The notes: generated by a model from the sequence alone, not told the origin. Positions 46,394 through 59,766 are shown, counted from the stretch's first letter. The stretch: DNA of 64,000 nt from Kocuria coralli (GCF_008831305.1 NZ_ML708612.1:1-64000); one strand, 5' to 3'. Numbers and translations are program-made.

Positions 46394-47494
46394 CTACCAG
46401 GCCCCTAAAACCTCCTGATACGCGGCGGCGAGCTTGAACGGAGAGTGCACGCCCTCGCCCTGGGACCGCCGGAGGTCCGCCAGGTGCACCGTGGCCCCCA
46501 TGGAGCCGGCCACCTCCTGGAGATGGTCCTGATCCTCCACCGAGGTGGGGTCGGCGACGACGGCGTCGATGTGCAGTTCCGGGGCGTGTTCGTGCAGGAC
46601 CTGCAGTTCCTCGGCGCTGGTCTTGCCCTCGGTCTCGGTATCCCTGGACAGGTTCATGGTGATCACCCGCCGGCCCTCCGTGGCGCTCAGCGCCTGACGC
46701 AGCTCCGGCAGGAGCACATGGGGCAGGACGGAGGTATGCCAGGAGCCCGGTCCGAGGATCACGGCGTCCGCCGACTCGACGGCGTCCAGGGCCTGCTTGC
46801 ACACGACAGCCCCCGGGGGCTGGAGACGGACGTTGCGGACGTAGGGCTCCTTGGCCAGGGCGGCCTGGCCGGTCACGGTGCGGACACCGGACTGCGCCGA
46901 ATCGTCCGCCACGTCCCCTTCGATGATCAGCGGGGTGACCGACATGGGCAGCACCTGCCCCTGCGCCCTGAGCAGCGCACCGGCCCATCGCAGCCCTTCC
47001 ACCGGATCGCCCAGCAGCTCCCACAGGGTGACGATCAGCAGGTTGCCGAGCGCGTGGCCCTCGAGCGGCGTGGACCGGTCCGGTGGCGATCCGAAGCGGT
47101 GCTGCATGACGTCGCGCCAGGTCATGCCCCAGTCCGAGTCGTCGCACAGCGCGGAGAGCGCCATCCGCAGGTCCCCCGGCGGGAGGACCCCGAGCTCCTC
47201 GCGCAGCCGGCCCGAGGAACCGCCGTCGTCGGCTACGGTCACGATCGCCGTGAGGTGACTGGTCAGCAGCCGCAGGGCGGACAACGACGCCGACAGGCCG
47301 TGGCCCCCGCCCAGCGCGACGACGGCCTTGCCCGTGCTGCGGTGGGGCCGGGTGGGCACGTCGTCGTTCTGGGCCCGACCTGCGCCGTGCTGTCCGGTCA
47401 GGGGCGGGGCCGGCGGGCCGGTGAGGAACGCCTCCGAGGCCGAGGTCCCGAGGTGGGGCCTGCTCCGCGTCAGGGGGTGAGGTTTCTCAGTCAT
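46394..47494 (-). CDS. yvcK: UDP-GlcNAc-binding protein YvcK (CofD-like fold)
   Basis: 366 residues. The Rossmann-type glycine motif is ALGGGHGLSASLSALR, followed by VTVADDGGSSGRLREELG, the family hallmark, and HALGNLLIVTLWE. YvcK proteins bind UDP-sugars and influence peptidoglycan precursor supply and cell shape. The first ~55 residues are a disordered extension. The ATG at 47494 has AGGAGA upstream. Confidence 0.93.
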   Translation of the reverse strand: MTEKPHPLTRSRPHLGTSASEAFLTGPPAPPLTGQHGAGRAQNDDVPTRPHRSTGKAVVALGGGHGLSASLSALRLLTSHLTAIVTVADDGGSSGRLREELGVLPPGDLRMALSALCDDSDWGMTWRDVMQHRFGSPPDRSTPLEGHALGNLLIVTLWELLGDPVEGLRWAGALLRAQGQVLPMSVTPLIIEGDVADDSAQSGVRTVTGQAALAKEPYVRNVRLQPPGAVVCKQALDAVESADAVILGPGSWHTSVLPHVLLPELRQALSATEGRRVITMNLSRDTETEGKTSAEELQVLHEHAPELHIDAVVADPTSVEDQDHLQEVAGSMGATVHLADLRRSQGEGVHSPFKLAAAYQEVLGAW

Positions 47495-47571
47495 GTCGGT
47501 TCCAGGTCTCCTTTGACCTCAGTGCCGGGGAGTCGGTGCCAGGGAGTCAGTGCCGGAGAGTACTGCCTGGA

Positions 47572-48552
47572 TTATTCACGACCGATGTCCCGGTGCTCCA
47601 CGTTGACGGTGACACGCGGGAGCTTGGAGAGCCTGCGGGCGACCTCCTCGGTGACCGCCACCGACCGGTGCTTCCCGCCGGTGCAGCCGATGGCGATCGT
47701 GGCGTAGTGCTTGTTCTCCGCGCGGTAGCCCTCGAACACGGGCTCGAGCATCGAGGTGAACCGTTCCACGAAGGACTGCGCGCCCTCGGACTTGAATACG
47801 TAGTCGCGTACCTCGATGTCCTTGCCGGTTCGCGGGCGCAGGGCGGGGACCCAGTGCGGGTTGGGGATGAACCGGACGTCCGCCACGTAGTTGGCGTCGG
47901 CGGGCACGCCGTACTTGAAGCCGAAACTCATGACCGTCAGCCGCAGTACGACCGGCCCGTCTGTCGTGTACAGGTCGGCCACGGCCTTGGACAGGGCGTG
48001 GACGTTGTACGACGACGTGTCCAGCACGATGTCGGCCGACTCGCGCAGGTCCCTGAGCAGATCCCGTTCGGCGCCGATGCCGTCGAGGATCCGTCCCCCC
48101 GCCTGCAGCGGGTGCGGGCGGCGCTGGTGCTCGTAGCGGGCCACCAGGACCTCGTCGGAGGCCTCCAGGAACAGGACGGAGAAGTCGACCCCGCTGGTCT
48201 CCAGCGCGGCGAGGGTCTCCTTCATATCGTTGAACAGGGCCTTGCCCCGGACGTCGATGACCACGGCCAGTCGCGGGATCGCCTCCGGAGTGCGCGCCAC
48301 CAGGTCGGCGAGGGTCTGGAGCATCTGCGGGGGCAGGTTGTCGACGACGTACCACCCCTGATCCTCGAGCGCGTTGGCGGCGGTGGACCGGCCGGCCCCG
48401 GACATCCCGGTCACCACGAGCAGCTCGGACTTGCGCTGGGGCTGCGGCGTGTTCTCGCCGTTACCCGCGGCGGCGCCTCCCGTGCGGATCGCAGGGTCGG
48501 GGGACGGCGTGGCAGATCCGCGCTGATCGTCGTCTTGCGGGGTGTGCGTCAT
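47572..48552 (-). CDS. rapZ: RapZ-family nucleotide-binding protein
   Basis: 326 residues. P-loop GMSGAGRST at about residue 49, [30 protein letters not shown], and the C-terminal domain with [19 protein letters not shown] and [15 protein letters not shown]. In E. coli RapZ is an RNA-binding adaptor that senses glucosamine 6-phosphate; the role in actinobacteria is less clear. Disordered N-terminal 40 residues. ATG at 48552 with GGGAGGAAG upstream. Confidence 0.93.
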   Translation of the reverse strand: MTHTPQDDDQRGSATPSPDPAIRTGGAAAGNGENTPQPQRKSELLVVTGMSGAGRSTAANALEDQGWYVVDNLPPQMLQTLADLVARTPEAIPRLAVVIDVRGKALFNDMKETLAALETSGVDFSVLFLEASDEVLVARYEHQRRPHPLQAGGRILDGIGAERDLLRDLRESADIVLDTSSYNVHALSKAVADLYTTDGPVVLRLTVMSFGFKYGVPADANYVADVRFIPNPHWVPALRPRTGKDIEVRDYVFKSEGAQSFVERFTSMLEPVFEGYRAENKHYATIAIGCTGGKHRSVAVTEEVARRLSKLPRVTVNVEHRDIGRE

Positions 48553-48709
48553 GTCTTCCTCCCGGCCGGTCCCTCACGGTCAGGGCAGCTCCCCGTCGGA
48601 GGCGGGTCGGCTGCCACGGTGATAAGCCTATCGGCACGGGCCGGGCCTCCGGGGGTTGTTCGCCGCGGGCGCGCCAGCATCCTCATCCTCGGCTCGGATG
48701 CGCTCGGGC

Positions 48710-50827
48710 TCAGTCCAGGATCTCGCCCGTGGTCATGTTGACCGTCAGTCCCCCGGCGTCCGCGGCGTCGTCACCGTCCGTGTCCTTGCCGTCGCGGTCC
48801 TGCTCCTGCAGGACCGCGACGACCTTGGCGGCCAGGGCCGGCCCGAAGCCGGGGACCTGCTCGATCTCCTCGACCCGGGCGGCGCGCAGCTTCTTGGCGG
48901 AGCCGAAATGCTTGAGCAGGGCCTTCTGCTTGGCCGGACCCACTCCGGGAAGATCGTCCAGGACCGAGGCGATCATCGACTTGCCCCTCTTGGAACGGTG
49001 GAACGTGATCGCGAACCGGTGGGCCTCGTCGCGCACCCGCTGCATGAGGTACAGCGCCTCGGAGGCCCGGGGCAGGATCACGGGGAAGTCGTCGTCGGGC
49101 ACCCAGACCTCCTCGAGCCTCTTGGCCAGGCCGACGACGGCGATGTCGGTGACCCCCAGGTCGTCGAGCGCACGGGCCGCGGCGGCCACCTGCGGCGGCC
49201 CGCCGTCGACGACCACGAGGTTCGGCGGGTAGGCGAACCGCTTGCGCGCGGCGGAGTCCGTGCTGAGCTCCCCCGGTGCCAGCTCTCCCGTCCTGGGGCC
49301 GCCCCCGGCCTGCTGCTCCGCCTGCTGGGCGAGGTGGCGGCTGAAACGCCGGTGGATGACGTCGTACATCGAGGCGGTGTCGTCGCGGGCGGCCTCTCCC
49401 GTGATCGCGAACTTTCGGTATTCCGCCTTCCGCGGCAGCCCGTCCTCGAACACCACCATGGACGCCACGACATTGCTGCCCTGGACATGCGAGATGTCGT
49501 AGCACTCGATGCGCATGAGGGCGTCGGGCAGGTCCAGGGCCTCCTGCAACTGCTGCAACGACGCCGAACGGGTGGTGATGTCCCCGGCGCGGCGCGACTT
49601 GTGCAATGCCAATGCCTGCCTGGCGTTCTCCTGCACGGTCTCCATCAGATGGGCCTTCTCACCCCGCTGCGGGGTGCTGATGGTCACCTTGGACCCGCGC
49701 AGCTCGGTGAGCCACCGCTCGAGCTGCTCCGCGTTGCCGACCTCTCCCGAGACCAGCACCGTGCGCGGGATCAGATCCTCCCGGTAGTCGAGCTCGAGGC
49801 TGCGCGGACGGTGATGGGAGCCTCGTTCCTCCCGCGAGGCCTGCGCCCTCAGTTCGGCGCCGGAGACGTCGTCGGCGGTGCGCTCCCCGTAGACCTGCTG
49901 CAGCAGGGCCTCGAAGAGGTGCGGCCCGTCCGTGTCCTCGACCTTCTCCGTCACCCAGCCCCGCTGACCGCGGATCCGACCGCCACGGACGTGGAAGACC
50001 TGGACGGCCGCCTCGAGCTCGTCGTCGGCCAGCGCGAAGAAGTCGGCGTCGACGGCGTCGGAGAGCACCACGGAATTGCGCTCGAACGCCTTGCTCAGCG
50101 CTTCGACGTCGTCGCGCCGGGCGGCCGCCGTCTCGAAGTCCTGGACCGCCGCGGCCTGGCGCATCTGCTCCTCGAGGTCCCTGATGAAGCTCTCCGCGTG
50201 CCCGGACATGAACCGGCAGAGGTCCTCGGCCAGGGCGCGATGGTCTTCGACGGAGATCTGGCCCACGCACGGGGCGGAGCACTTGCCGATATAACCCAGC
50301 AGGCAGGGGCGGCCCGAGCGCTCCGCTCGTTTGTAGACGCCGGGCGAGCACGAACGGACCGGGAAGACCCTCAGCACGGCGTCCAGGGTCTCGCGGATGG
50401 CCCAGGCCTGCGAGTAGGGCCCGAAATAGCGGGTCCCCTTCTTCCGGGTTCCGCGCGTCACCAGCGCCCGCGGGACCTCCTCCCCCATGGTCACGGCCAG
50501 ATAGGGATAGGACTTGTCGTCGCGATAGGCGATGTTGAAACGCGGCTGGAACTGCTTGATCCAGGTGTACTCGAGCTGCAGGGACTCCAGCTCCGTGCCC
50601 ACGACCACCCATTCGACGCCGGCCGCCGTCGTCACCATGCTCCGGGTCTTGGGCGCCAGGGAATGCAGCGGCGCGAAATAGGACGAGAGCCGGTTGCGCA
50701 GGTTCTTGGCCTTGCCCACGTAGATGACCCGGCCCGTGGCGTCACGGAACCGGTAGACGCCGGGGCCCGTGGGAATGTCCCCACGGGCCGGGCGGTAGGT
50801 CGAGGGGTCAGCCACGGGCGGCGTCAC
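48710..50827 (-). CDS. uvrC: Excinuclease ABC subunit C
   Basis: Makes both incisions in nucleotide excision repair. 705 residues: GIY-YIG nuclease ([20 protein letters not shown], residues 25-60), cysteine loop ([15 protein letters not shown]), UvrB-binding UVR motif ([20 protein letters not shown]), RNase H-like nuclease ([29 protein letters not shown]) and a C-terminal helix-hairpin-helix ([17 protein letters not shown]). It overlaps plsC by 20 bp. Confidence 0.96.
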   Translation of the reverse strand: MTPPVADPSTYRPARGDIPTGPGVYRFRDATGRVIYVGKAKNLRNRLSSYFAPLHSLAPKTRSMVTTAAGVEWVVVGTELESLQLEYTWIKQFQPRFNIAYRDDKSYPYLAVTMGEEVPRALVTRGTRKKGTRYFGPYSQAWAIRETLDAVLRVFPVRSCSPGVYKRAERSGRPCLLGYIGKCSAPCVGQISVEDHRALAEDLCRFMSGHAESFIRDLEEQMRQAAAVQDFETAAARRDDVEALSKAFERNSVVLSDAVDADFFALADDELEAAVQVFHVRGGRIRGQRGWVTEKVEDTDGPHLFEALLQQVYGERTADDVSGAELRAQASREERGSHHRPRSLELDYREDLIPRTVLVSGEVGNAEQLERWLTELRGSKVTISTPQRGEKAHLMETVQENARQALALHKSRRAGDITTRSASLQQLQEALDLPDALMRIECYDISHVQGSNVVASMVVFEDGLPRKAEYRKFAITGEAARDDTASMYDVIHRRFSRHLAQQAEQQAGGGPRTGELAPGELSTDSAARKRFAYPPNLVVVDGGPPQVAAAARALDDLGVTDIAVVGLAKRLEEVWVPDDDFPVILPRASEALYLMQRVRDEAHRFAITFHRSKRGKSMIASVLDDLPGVGPAKQKALLKHFGSAKKLRAARVEEIEQVPGFGPALAAKVVAVLQEQDRDGKDTDGDDAADAGGLTVNMTTGEILD

Positions 50828-51490
50828 GCTCCACGGAGGGCGGCTTGTTATAGGCGTCTGCCCGTTCCTGCCCGGACAGCGCGGCGATCCGGTCCATGAC
50901 CAGCTCCACCAGTTCCCGGCGCTGCGCGCCGGTCTGCCGGCCGTCCACGCGGGTCACGGCGATCGGCTCGCCGATCTGGAGGTCGAACCTGCGGGGGATG
51001 ATCACCTTGGAGCCGGGGCGCTGCATCCTCTCCGTGCCGCGCAGGGCCACGGGCACCACCGGCGCACCGGTGGACAGCGCCACGAAGGCCACCCCGGTAC
51101 GCCCGCGGTAGAGCCTCCCGTCACGGGAACGGGTGCCCTCCGGGAACACCCCGAACGATCCGCCCTCGCCCAGGAGCTTGAGCGCGGGGTCCAGGGCCGC
51201 CACGGACTCGGTCTGACGCGAGCGGTCCACGGGGATGATGCCCAGGGCCTCGTAGACGAAGGACATCACCTTGCCCTTGATCCCGGGGGCGTTGGACAGG
51301 GAGGCCTTGGCGATGAACCCGACCCGGCGCGGCATCAGCGCGGAGACGATGATCCCGTCCATGAAGGACAGGTGGTTGGAGGCCACGATGACCGGCCCGG
51401 TCATCGGGAAGTTCTCCACCCCGGTGATCCGCGGCCGGCAGGTGACCCTCAGCAGGATCGCCACGGCCTTCTGCGCTGCTCGGTAGAGTT

Positions 51491-51494
<4 letters not shown>
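50808..51494 (-). CDS. plsC: 1-acyl-sn-glycerol-3-phosphate acyltransferase (PlsC family)
   Basis: 228 residues. Catalytic HX4D motif [15 protein letters not shown], substrate motif [10 protein letters not shown] and [11 protein letters not shown]. It would acylate lysophosphatidic acid at the membrane. It sits between uvrA and uvrC with overlaps on both sides (ATGA with uvrA, 20 bp with uvrC), so it is translated in one block with repair genes. Confidence 0.9.
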
Positions 51495-54448
<2,954 letters not shown>

Positions 54449-54468
54449 CGTGGCCCCCGGGGACTGCG

Positions 54469-54894
54469 CTACACGCGATCACGACGGTAGGCCAGCACCA
54501 GCCAGGCGATGTTGACCAGCACGCCCGCCAGCGGAACCACGCCGACCCGCCAGTTCCACAGGAACCCGGTGGTCGCCGAGAGGGCGAAGACCACCCCGCC
54601 GAGGATGCACAGCCCCGCCATCAGATGCAGGACGTAGGGGACCTTCCGCCACCAGAGCACCAGCGGAACGCCGTAGAGCAGCGCCAGCCCGCCCGCGGTG
54701 GCCCAGCCGGGCCCTGGCGACAGGCCCGCGCCGCCGTCGGGGGCGGAGCTGACGGCCGCCACGATCTCCGGGTCATGGGTCTGGACCCAGATGGTCGCCA
54801 GCAGCAGGACGTAGGAGGTCGCCGTGAGGAGTACCAGCCGCAGCGGCCGCCTCCGTTCCCATCCGGCATCGGCAGGTGGCAGGAGTCTGGGCAT
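54469..54894 (-). CDS. Small four-helix membrane protein, unknown
   Basis: About 141 residues from the ATG at 54894 (GGAAGG just before it; ATG 54906 is possible). Four hydrophobic segments: [55 protein letters not shown] and [18 protein letters not shown]. No family was recognised. It lies 20 bp upstream of uvrA in the same direction. Confidence 0.75.
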   Translation of the reverse strand: MPRLLPPADAGWERRRPLRLVLLTATSYVLLLATIWVQTHDPEIVAAVSSAPDGGAGLSPGPGWATAGGLALLYGVPLVLWWRKVPYVLHLMAGLCILGGVVFALSATTGFLWNWRVGVVPLAGVLVNIAWLVLAYRRDRV

Positions 54895-55016
54895 ATCGCC
54901 TTCCATGGACGCGGGCTGAGGGGCGGGAGGACCGGACGGTACGGGCTTCGTGGCAGATCTTGACCGGTCAGGATGACCCTCGGCGTAAAAGTGAGTGGCC
55001 ACATATGTCCTGGAGG

Positions 55017-55045
55017 TGAACAAAGGCTACGAACCGGCCTAGAAT
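55017..55045 (+). promoter_or_regulatory. Leaderless promoter of the MBL hydrolase gene
   Basis: TGAACA (55017-55022) and TAGAAT (55040-55045) are 17 nt apart. The -10 ends 8 nt before the ATG at 55053, so transcription should begin at or next to the start codon. No ribosome site precedes the gene. Confidence 0.6.
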
Positions 55046-55052
55046 CATCGGC

Positions 55053-55709
55053 ATGATCGTAACCGAGACGCAGACCATCGATCTGGCCGAGATCACGGTC
55101 CGTTCCATTCAGGTCAGCGACATGGCGAACAACGTCTACCTCCTGACCTCCAAGAAGCACGGCACCCAGGTGCTCATCGACGCCGCGGACGACCCCCGTG
55201 CCATCGCCGGGCTGGTGGGCGCCGGCTGCCACGACTGCACTCTCTCCGGCAGCCTGCAGATGATCATCACCACGCATTCCCACTGGGACCACGTGCGTGC
55301 CCTGGCCGAGGTGAAGTCCCGCTCCGAGGCGGTCACGGCCTGCGGTAGCGCCGACGAGGACGATATCGACGTGGCGATGGACCTGACGCTGGACCACGGC
55401 GATGTCGCCGAGTTCGACGGCTTCGACCTGGAGGTCATCGGCCTGCGGGGGCACACCCCGGGTTCGATCGCCCTGGTCTATCGCGACCCGCAGGGGCCGG
55501 CCCGCATCTTCACCGGCGACTCCCTGTTCCCCGGCGGCGTGGGCCGCACGGAGAGCAAGGAGGACTTCGAGGACCTCTACCACGACGTCGTGACCCGCAT
55601 CTTCGATCGTTTCGACGACGACACCGTGATCTACCCCGGGCACGGCGACCCGACCACGCTGGGCGCGGAGCGTCCGCACCTGGAGGAATGGCGCGAACGC
55701 GGCTGGTGA
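55053..55709 (+). CDS. MBL-fold metallo-hydrolase (glyoxalase II-like)
   Basis: 218 residues. Metal-binding motif THSHWDH, later GHTPGS, FTGDSLF and YPGHGD, the full set for a two-metal hydrolase. Candidate activities are thioester or lactone hydrolysis. An actinobacterial neighbourhood of uvrA, this hydrolase, TerC and uvrB recurs in related genomes as I recall, so it is not accessory. Confidence 0.88.
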   Translation: MIVTETQTIDLAEITVRSIQVSDMANNVYLLTSKKHGTQVLIDAADDPRAIAGLVGAGCHDCTLSGSLQMIITTHSHWDHVRALAEVKSRSEAVTACGSADEDDIDVAMDLTLDHGDVAEFDGFDLEVIGLRGHTPGSIALVYRDPQGPARIFTGDSLFPGGVGRTESKEDFEDLYHDVVTRIFDRFDDDTVIYPGHGDPTTLGAERPHLEEWRERGW

Positions 55710-55736
55710 CTGAACCAGCACCCTGAATCTTCGTCG

Positions 55737-55773
55737 AAGGGCCCGCCCGGTGATCATGCCCGGGCGGGCCCTT
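55737..55773 (+). terminator. Hairpin terminator after the MBL gene
   Basis: 14-bp arms (55737-55750, AAGGGCCCGCCCGG, and 55760-55773) followed by TTTCG, 27 bp past the stop. Confidence 0.75.
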
Positions 55774-55821
55774 TCGTACGGGCGCGGGTCTTCGCTGCGC
55801 ACGGATGTCCGGCACCGCCGA

Positions 55822-55827
55822 TAGGCT
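55822..55827 (+). promoter_or_regulatory. -10 box of a leaderless helicase promoter
   Basis: TAGGCT ends 8 nt before the ATG at 55835 and no ribosome site is present, the same geometry as at serB and the MBL gene. Confidence 0.5.
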
Positions 55828-55834
55828 TTTCCCG

Positions 55835-58459
55835 ATGTCACTCCTTGATGCTCTGGCCCCAGGCCTCCCCTCCCCCGGCCGCCACTACCTGCGCGGCGAC
55901 TTCGCCCGTAACCCGCTGACCGACGACGAGGTCTTCGAGGGCTTCGTGGGCTGGGCCGCGCAACGGGGCATCGAGCTCTACCCCCACCAGGAAGAGGCCG
56001 TGCTGGAGGTCGCCAACGGCTCCAACGTCGTCCTGGCCACCCCCACCGGCTCGGGCAAGTCCATGGTCGCCCTGGCCGCCCACTACGCGGGGCTGGCCGA
56101 CGGCAGACGGTCCTACTACACCGCCCCCATCAAGGCGCTGGTCTCGGAGAAGTTCTTCGCGCTGTGCGAGGCCTTCGGCGCCGAGAACGTGGGCATGGTC
56201 ACCGGTGACTCCTCGGTCAACGCCGAGGCGCCGATCGTGTGCTGCACGGCGGAGATCCTGGCCAACATCGCGCTGCGCGAGGGAGCGGACGCCGACCTTG
56301 GCCCGGTCGTCATGGACGAGTTCCATTTCTACGCCGACCCCCAGCGCGGGTGGGCCTGGCAGGTCCCCCTGGTTGAGCTGCCCCAGGCCCAGTTCCTGCT
56401 CATGTCCGCGACCCTGGGCGACACCACCCGGATCGAGAAGCGCCTCACCGAGGTCACGGGGCGGGACACAGCGGTGGTCGACGACGCCGAGCGCCCCGTC
56501 CCCCTGAGCTACTACTACTCGGAGATCCCCGTCCACGAGCAGATCGAGGAGCTGGTCTCCACCCACCAGGCACCGGTCTACGTGGTTCACTTCTCCCAGC
56601 TGCAGGCCATGGACCAGGCCCAGAGCCTCATGAGCGTCAACGTGCTGAGCAAGGACGAGAAGGAGCGGGTGGCCCGGGTCATCGCGGACTTCAAGTTCGC
56701 GGCGGGTTTCGGCAAGACCCTCAACCGGCTGGTGCGCAGCGGCGTCGGCGTCCACCACGCGGGCATGCTGCCCAAGTACCGACGACTGGTCGAGCAACTG
56801 GCGCAGGACGGCCTGCTGAAGGTGATCTGCGGGACGGACACCCTGGGCGTGGGGATCAACGTGCCGATCCGGACGGTGCTCATCACCGCGCTGTCCAAGT
56901 TCGACGGCACCCGCACCCGGCGCCTGCAGGCACGGGAATTCCACCAGATCGCCGGACGGGCCGGACGGGCAGGGTTCGACACCCAGGGGACCGTCGTCGT
57001 TCAAGCGCCCGAGCACGACATCGAGAACCGCCGTGCCATGGAGAAGGCACGCCGCAAGCACGGCGACGATGAGAAGAAACTCCGTCAGATCCCCAGGAAG
57101 AAGCCGCCGCAGGGTTTCGTCTCCTGGTCCAGCAAGACCTTCGACGGCATCGTGGCCGCTGCGCCCGAGCCCTTGCGGTCGAGTTTCTCCGTCACGCACG
57201 CCATGCTGCTCAACCTCCTGCAGCGACCCGGGGACCCCGTGGCCGCCACGCTGCATCTGTTCGACGGACTCGAGGGAACTGCGGCGGATCGTCGGCGGTG
57301 GGTCCGCGAATCGCTGGGGATCCTCCGCGAGCTGCTGGCCACGGGAGTCGTGCAACGCCTCCCCCGCGCCGAGGCGGAGAGCACGGGGCGCCGTTACCGC
57401 CTGACCGTGGAGCTGCAGGAGAACTTCGCCCTCAACAACGCCCTCTCCCCCTTCGCCCTGGCCGCCCTGACCCTTCTGGACCCGGAGGCGGAGGGGTACG
57501 AGCTCGACGTCATCTCGATCATCGAGGCCACCCTGGAGCGTCCCCGCCAGGTGCTGGTCATGCAGGAGAAGAAGGCCAAGTCGGAGGCCCTGGCGCAGAT
57601 GAAGGCGGACGGGCTGGAGTACAACGAGCGCATGCGTGAGCTCGACGAGATCACCTGGCCCATGCCCCTGCGCGAGCTCCTGGAGCAGGCTTTCGAGACC
57701 TACCGGAGTTCGGCGCCCTGGGTGGCCGAGCACGAGCTGACCCCAAAGTCGGTGGTCCGGGACATGTACGAGCGGGCCATGACCTTCGGGCAGTACGTGC
57801 AGTTCTACAGCCTGACCCGCTCCGAGGGCATCCTCCTGCGCTACCTGACCGACGCCTACCGCGCGCTGCGGCAGACGGTGCCGATCGAGCAGCGCACGGA
57901 AGCGCTCGAGGACATCATCGAATGGCTCGGCGAGACCATCCGGCAGACGGACAACTCCCTGCTGGACGAGTGGGAGAAGCTCGCCCGCGGCGAGGAGTCT
58001 CCCGCCGGCACCTCGCAGGACTCCCTGACGGAGCTCATGCAGGAGCAGGCTCCGGCGATCACCGGCAATCCCAGGGCCTTCCGGATCATGGTCCGCAACG
58101 CCCTCTTCCAGCGGGTCGAGCTGTTCGCCCAGGAGAAGGACAAGACGCTGGGCGCCCTGGACGGCGACACCGGATGGGACCGCGATCGATGGGCCCAGGC
58201 GATGGACGACTACTTCGAGGAGCACGACGATCTCTATACGGACGCCCAGTCCCGGGGGCCGTCGCTGATCCGCATCGACGAGAAGCCCGCGGGGCTTCCC
58301 GGCTACTGGACAGTCCAGCAGGTCTTCGACGATCCCGACGGCCATCACGACTACGGCATCAACGCCAGGATCGACCTGGCGGGCTCCGACGAGGACGGCT
58401 TCCCCGTGGTGCTGGTGGACAACGTCGGTCCGATCACGGAGACCGGGCGCACCGCATAG
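55835..58459 (+). CDS. DEAD/DEAH-box helicase with C-terminal DUF3516
   Basis: About 874 residues. Superfamily 2 core: Q-motif region LYPHQEEAVLEV, Walker A ATPTGSGKS (about residue 67), motif Ia APIKALVSEK, DEFH box (VVMDEFHFY), motif III MSATLGD and motif VI HQIAGRAGRAG. The C-terminal ~400 residues (QVLVMQEKKAKSEALAQMKA, VLVDNVGPI) match the DUF3516 extension typical of actinobacterial HelY/Ski2-like helicases. An RNA substrate is likely but not shown. The ATG at 55835 gives the conserved start MSLLDALAP. Confidence 0.9.
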   Translation: MSLLDALAPGLPSPGRHYLRGDFARNPLTDDEVFEGFVGWAAQRGIELYPHQEEAVLEVANGSNVVLATPTGSGKSMVALAAHYAGLADGRRSYYTAPIKALVSEKFFALCEAFGAENVGMVTGDSSVNAEAPIVCCTAEILANIALREGADADLGPVVMDEFHFYADPQRGWAWQVPLVELPQAQFLLMSATLGDTTRIEKRLTEVTGRDTAVVDDAERPVPLSYYYSEIPVHEQIEELVSTHQAPVYVVHFSQLQAMDQAQSLMSVNVLSKDEKERVARVIADFKFAAGFGKTLNRLVRSGVGVHHAGMLPKYRRLVEQLAQDGLLKVICGTDTLGVGINVPIRTVLITALSKFDGTRTRRLQAREFHQIAGRAGRAGFDTQGTVVVQAPEHDIENRRAMEKARRKHGDDEKKLRQIPRKKPPQGFVSWSSKTFDGIVAAAPEPLRSSFSVTHAMLLNLLQRPGDPVAATLHLFDGLEGTAADRRRWVRESLGILRELLATGVVQRLPRAEAESTGRRYRLTVELQENFALNNALSPFALAALTLLDPEAEGYELDVISIIEATLERPRQVLVMQEKKAKSEALAQMKADGLEYNERMRELDEITWPMPLRELLEQAFETYRSSAPWVAEHELTPKSVVRDMYERAMTFGQYVQFYSLTRSEGILLRYLTDAYRALRQTVPIEQRTEALEDIIEWLGETIRQTDNSLLDEWEKLARGEESPAGTSQDSLTELMQEQAPAITGNPRAFRIMVRNALFQRVELFAQEKDKTLGALDGDTGWDRDRWAQAMDDYFEEHDDLYTDAQSRGPSLIRIDEKPAGLPGYWTVQQVFDDPDGHHDYGINARIDLAGSDEDGFPVVLVDNVGPITETGRTA

Positions 58460-58474
58460 CCGAACGAAATGCGG

Positions 58475-58490
58475 TTATAGTTACATATAA
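58475..58490 (+). promoter_or_regulatory. satD-like promoter with overlapping palindrome
   Basis: TTATAGTTACATATAA is AT-rich against the GC-rich background. It contains a near-consensus -10, TATAGT (58476-58481), and forms an inverted repeat TTATA-N6-TATAA. It lies 37 bp before the regulator's start codon and is a good candidate for autoregulation. Confidence 0.5.
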
Positions 58491-58526
58491 ACCCGATATG
58501 CAGCGGAGAGTGCATCAGGAGGTCGT

Positions 58527-59144
58527 ATGCCCTACGTACTGACCGTGGACCGGCGAGCCTCCCGGCAGCAGTCCGGCAACCTCAAGATGGCCGAGCATCG
58601 GGACGCGCTCGAGGCCGAGCACCCCAAGCCGCTCCTGAGCTGGCAGGTATCGGCGGGAGACGAGCTCCAGGGGCTCTTCGCCGACGCCGGGCCCGCCGTC
58701 GCCGCTGCCCTGCAACTGGCCGAATCCGGCGACTGGCATGTCGGCCTGGGCGTCGGGGCCGTCGACACCCCGTTGCCGCAGACCGTCAACGAGGCGACCG
58801 GCAGCGCGTTCGTCTCCGCCCGCGAGGCCGTGGAAGCGGCCAAGACCGCCACCGCGGCAGCGGCGGTGAGGGGTGCCGACGGCGGCGTCCGCAGCGACCA
58901 ATCGGATGCTCTGATGGCTCTCCTGGCCTCCATCCGGCGCAGGCGCACCCCGACCTCGAGGCAGGCCGCGGCCTATGCCGACCGGGGACTGACCCAGCAG
59001 CGCATCGCGGACGTGCTGGAGATCAAGCAGTCCTCGGTCTCCAGGCGCCTCTCCACTGCTCTGTGGCACGAGGAGCGGGCTGCCCGCGACGTCCTGATCC
59101 AGCTCCTGCGCGAGGCGGACGAGGTGCATCTTGCCGGCTCCTGA
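58527..59144 (+). CDS. SatD-family helix-turn-helix protein
   Basis: 205 residues. The N-terminal domain resembles SatD (SAGDELQGLFADAG, then WHVGLGVGAVDTPLPQT and EATGSAFVSAREAVEAAKTA). The C-terminus is a clear helix-turn-helix (GLTQQRIADVLEIKQSSVSR). ATG at 58527 with a GGAGG-like site (AGGAGGTCGT) close by. In streptococci satD belongs to an acid- or stress-linked locus with a membrane partner; here the function is inferred only. It overlaps the next gene by 14 bp. Confidence 0.75.
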   Translation: MPYVLTVDRRASRQQSGNLKMAEHRDALEAEHPKPLLSWQVSAGDELQGLFADAGPAVAAALQLAESGDWHVGLGVGAVDTPLPQTVNEATGSAFVSAREAVEAAKTATAAAAVRGADGGVRSDQSDALMALLASIRRRRTPTSRQAAAYADRGLTQQRIADVLEIKQSSVSRRLSTALWHEERAARDVLIQLLREADEVHLAGS

Positions 59145-59700
59145 CGTCCAAGAATCCAGCGCACCCGGTGCCCGCGGCTCCCTGACCGGCTGGCGCGGTG
59201 CGCTGACCGTGTGGCTTCCAGCGGCGCTCACGGCGATCACCGGGCTCTGGGCCGTCATCGCCCCTCCCGTACCGGCATGGTGGCTGGGGCCGGCTGTGGT
59301 CGCCGTCGTGGCGCTGTCCGGGGATCCCGTCATCCGCCTGATCCTCCACCTCGCCCGTGACGCCGAGGCCCAGCGCACCGCCAGACGGCAGGCCATGACC
59401 TCCAGGACGCCTCAGCCGCCGCTGGCCGGCACCCAGCTCGAGCAGCGGGAACAGGTCCCGGAGCCCCTCGGTCCCCCGCTCCGGGGCGGCCTGATCATCG
59501 GAGTCCTCGAGCGCCTCGCTGTGGTGATCTGCCTGGCCCTGGGGTATCCGAACGGCGTGGCGATCGTCATCGCCGTCAAGGGGCTGGCCCGCTACGGGGA
59601 GTTCACGAACGCCCATCAGCGCGAGCAGTTCATCATCGGCACGCTGGCGTCCCTGCTGTGGGCGGCCGCCGGCGCGGGCGTGATCGTGCTGGCCGCCTAG
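59131..59700 (+). CDS. Membrane partner of the SatD-like protein
   Basis: 189 residues. Two N-terminal hydrophobic segments (LTVWLPAALTAITGLWAVIA, AVVAVVALSGDPVI), a ~50-residue polar middle, then a C-terminal domain GLIIGVLERLAVVICLALGY with AVKGLARYGEF and REQFIIGTLASLLW. That domain matches the C-terminal part of DUF3307/SatE-like membrane proteins usually encoded beside SatD. It overlaps the regulator gene by 14 bp. Function unknown. Confidence 0.7.
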   Translation: MPAPDVQESSAPGARGSLTGWRGALTVWLPAALTAITGLWAVIAPPVPAWWLGPAVVAVVALSGDPVIRLILHLARDAEAQRTARRQAMTSRTPQPPLAGTQLEQREQVPEPLGPPLRGGLIIGVLERLAVVICLALGYPNGVAIVIAVKGLARYGEFTNAHQREQFIIGTLASLLWAAAGAGVIVLAA

Positions 59701-59735
59701 GCCTGCCAAGAGCGGAAACCCGCCTCGGACACAGC

Positions 59736-59766
59736 GGTGGCCCGCTCCTGGGAGGAGCGGGCCACC
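59736..59766. terminator. Hairpin between convergent genes
   Basis: 13-bp arms GGTGGCCCGCTCC (59736-59748) and complement (59754-59766), 5-nt loop, between the membrane partner and the terC stop. Confidence 0.75.

Noticed and set aside
55838-58348. 836-residue minus-strand open frame opposite the helicase
   Set aside because: Shadow of a gene with clear SF2 helicase motifs.
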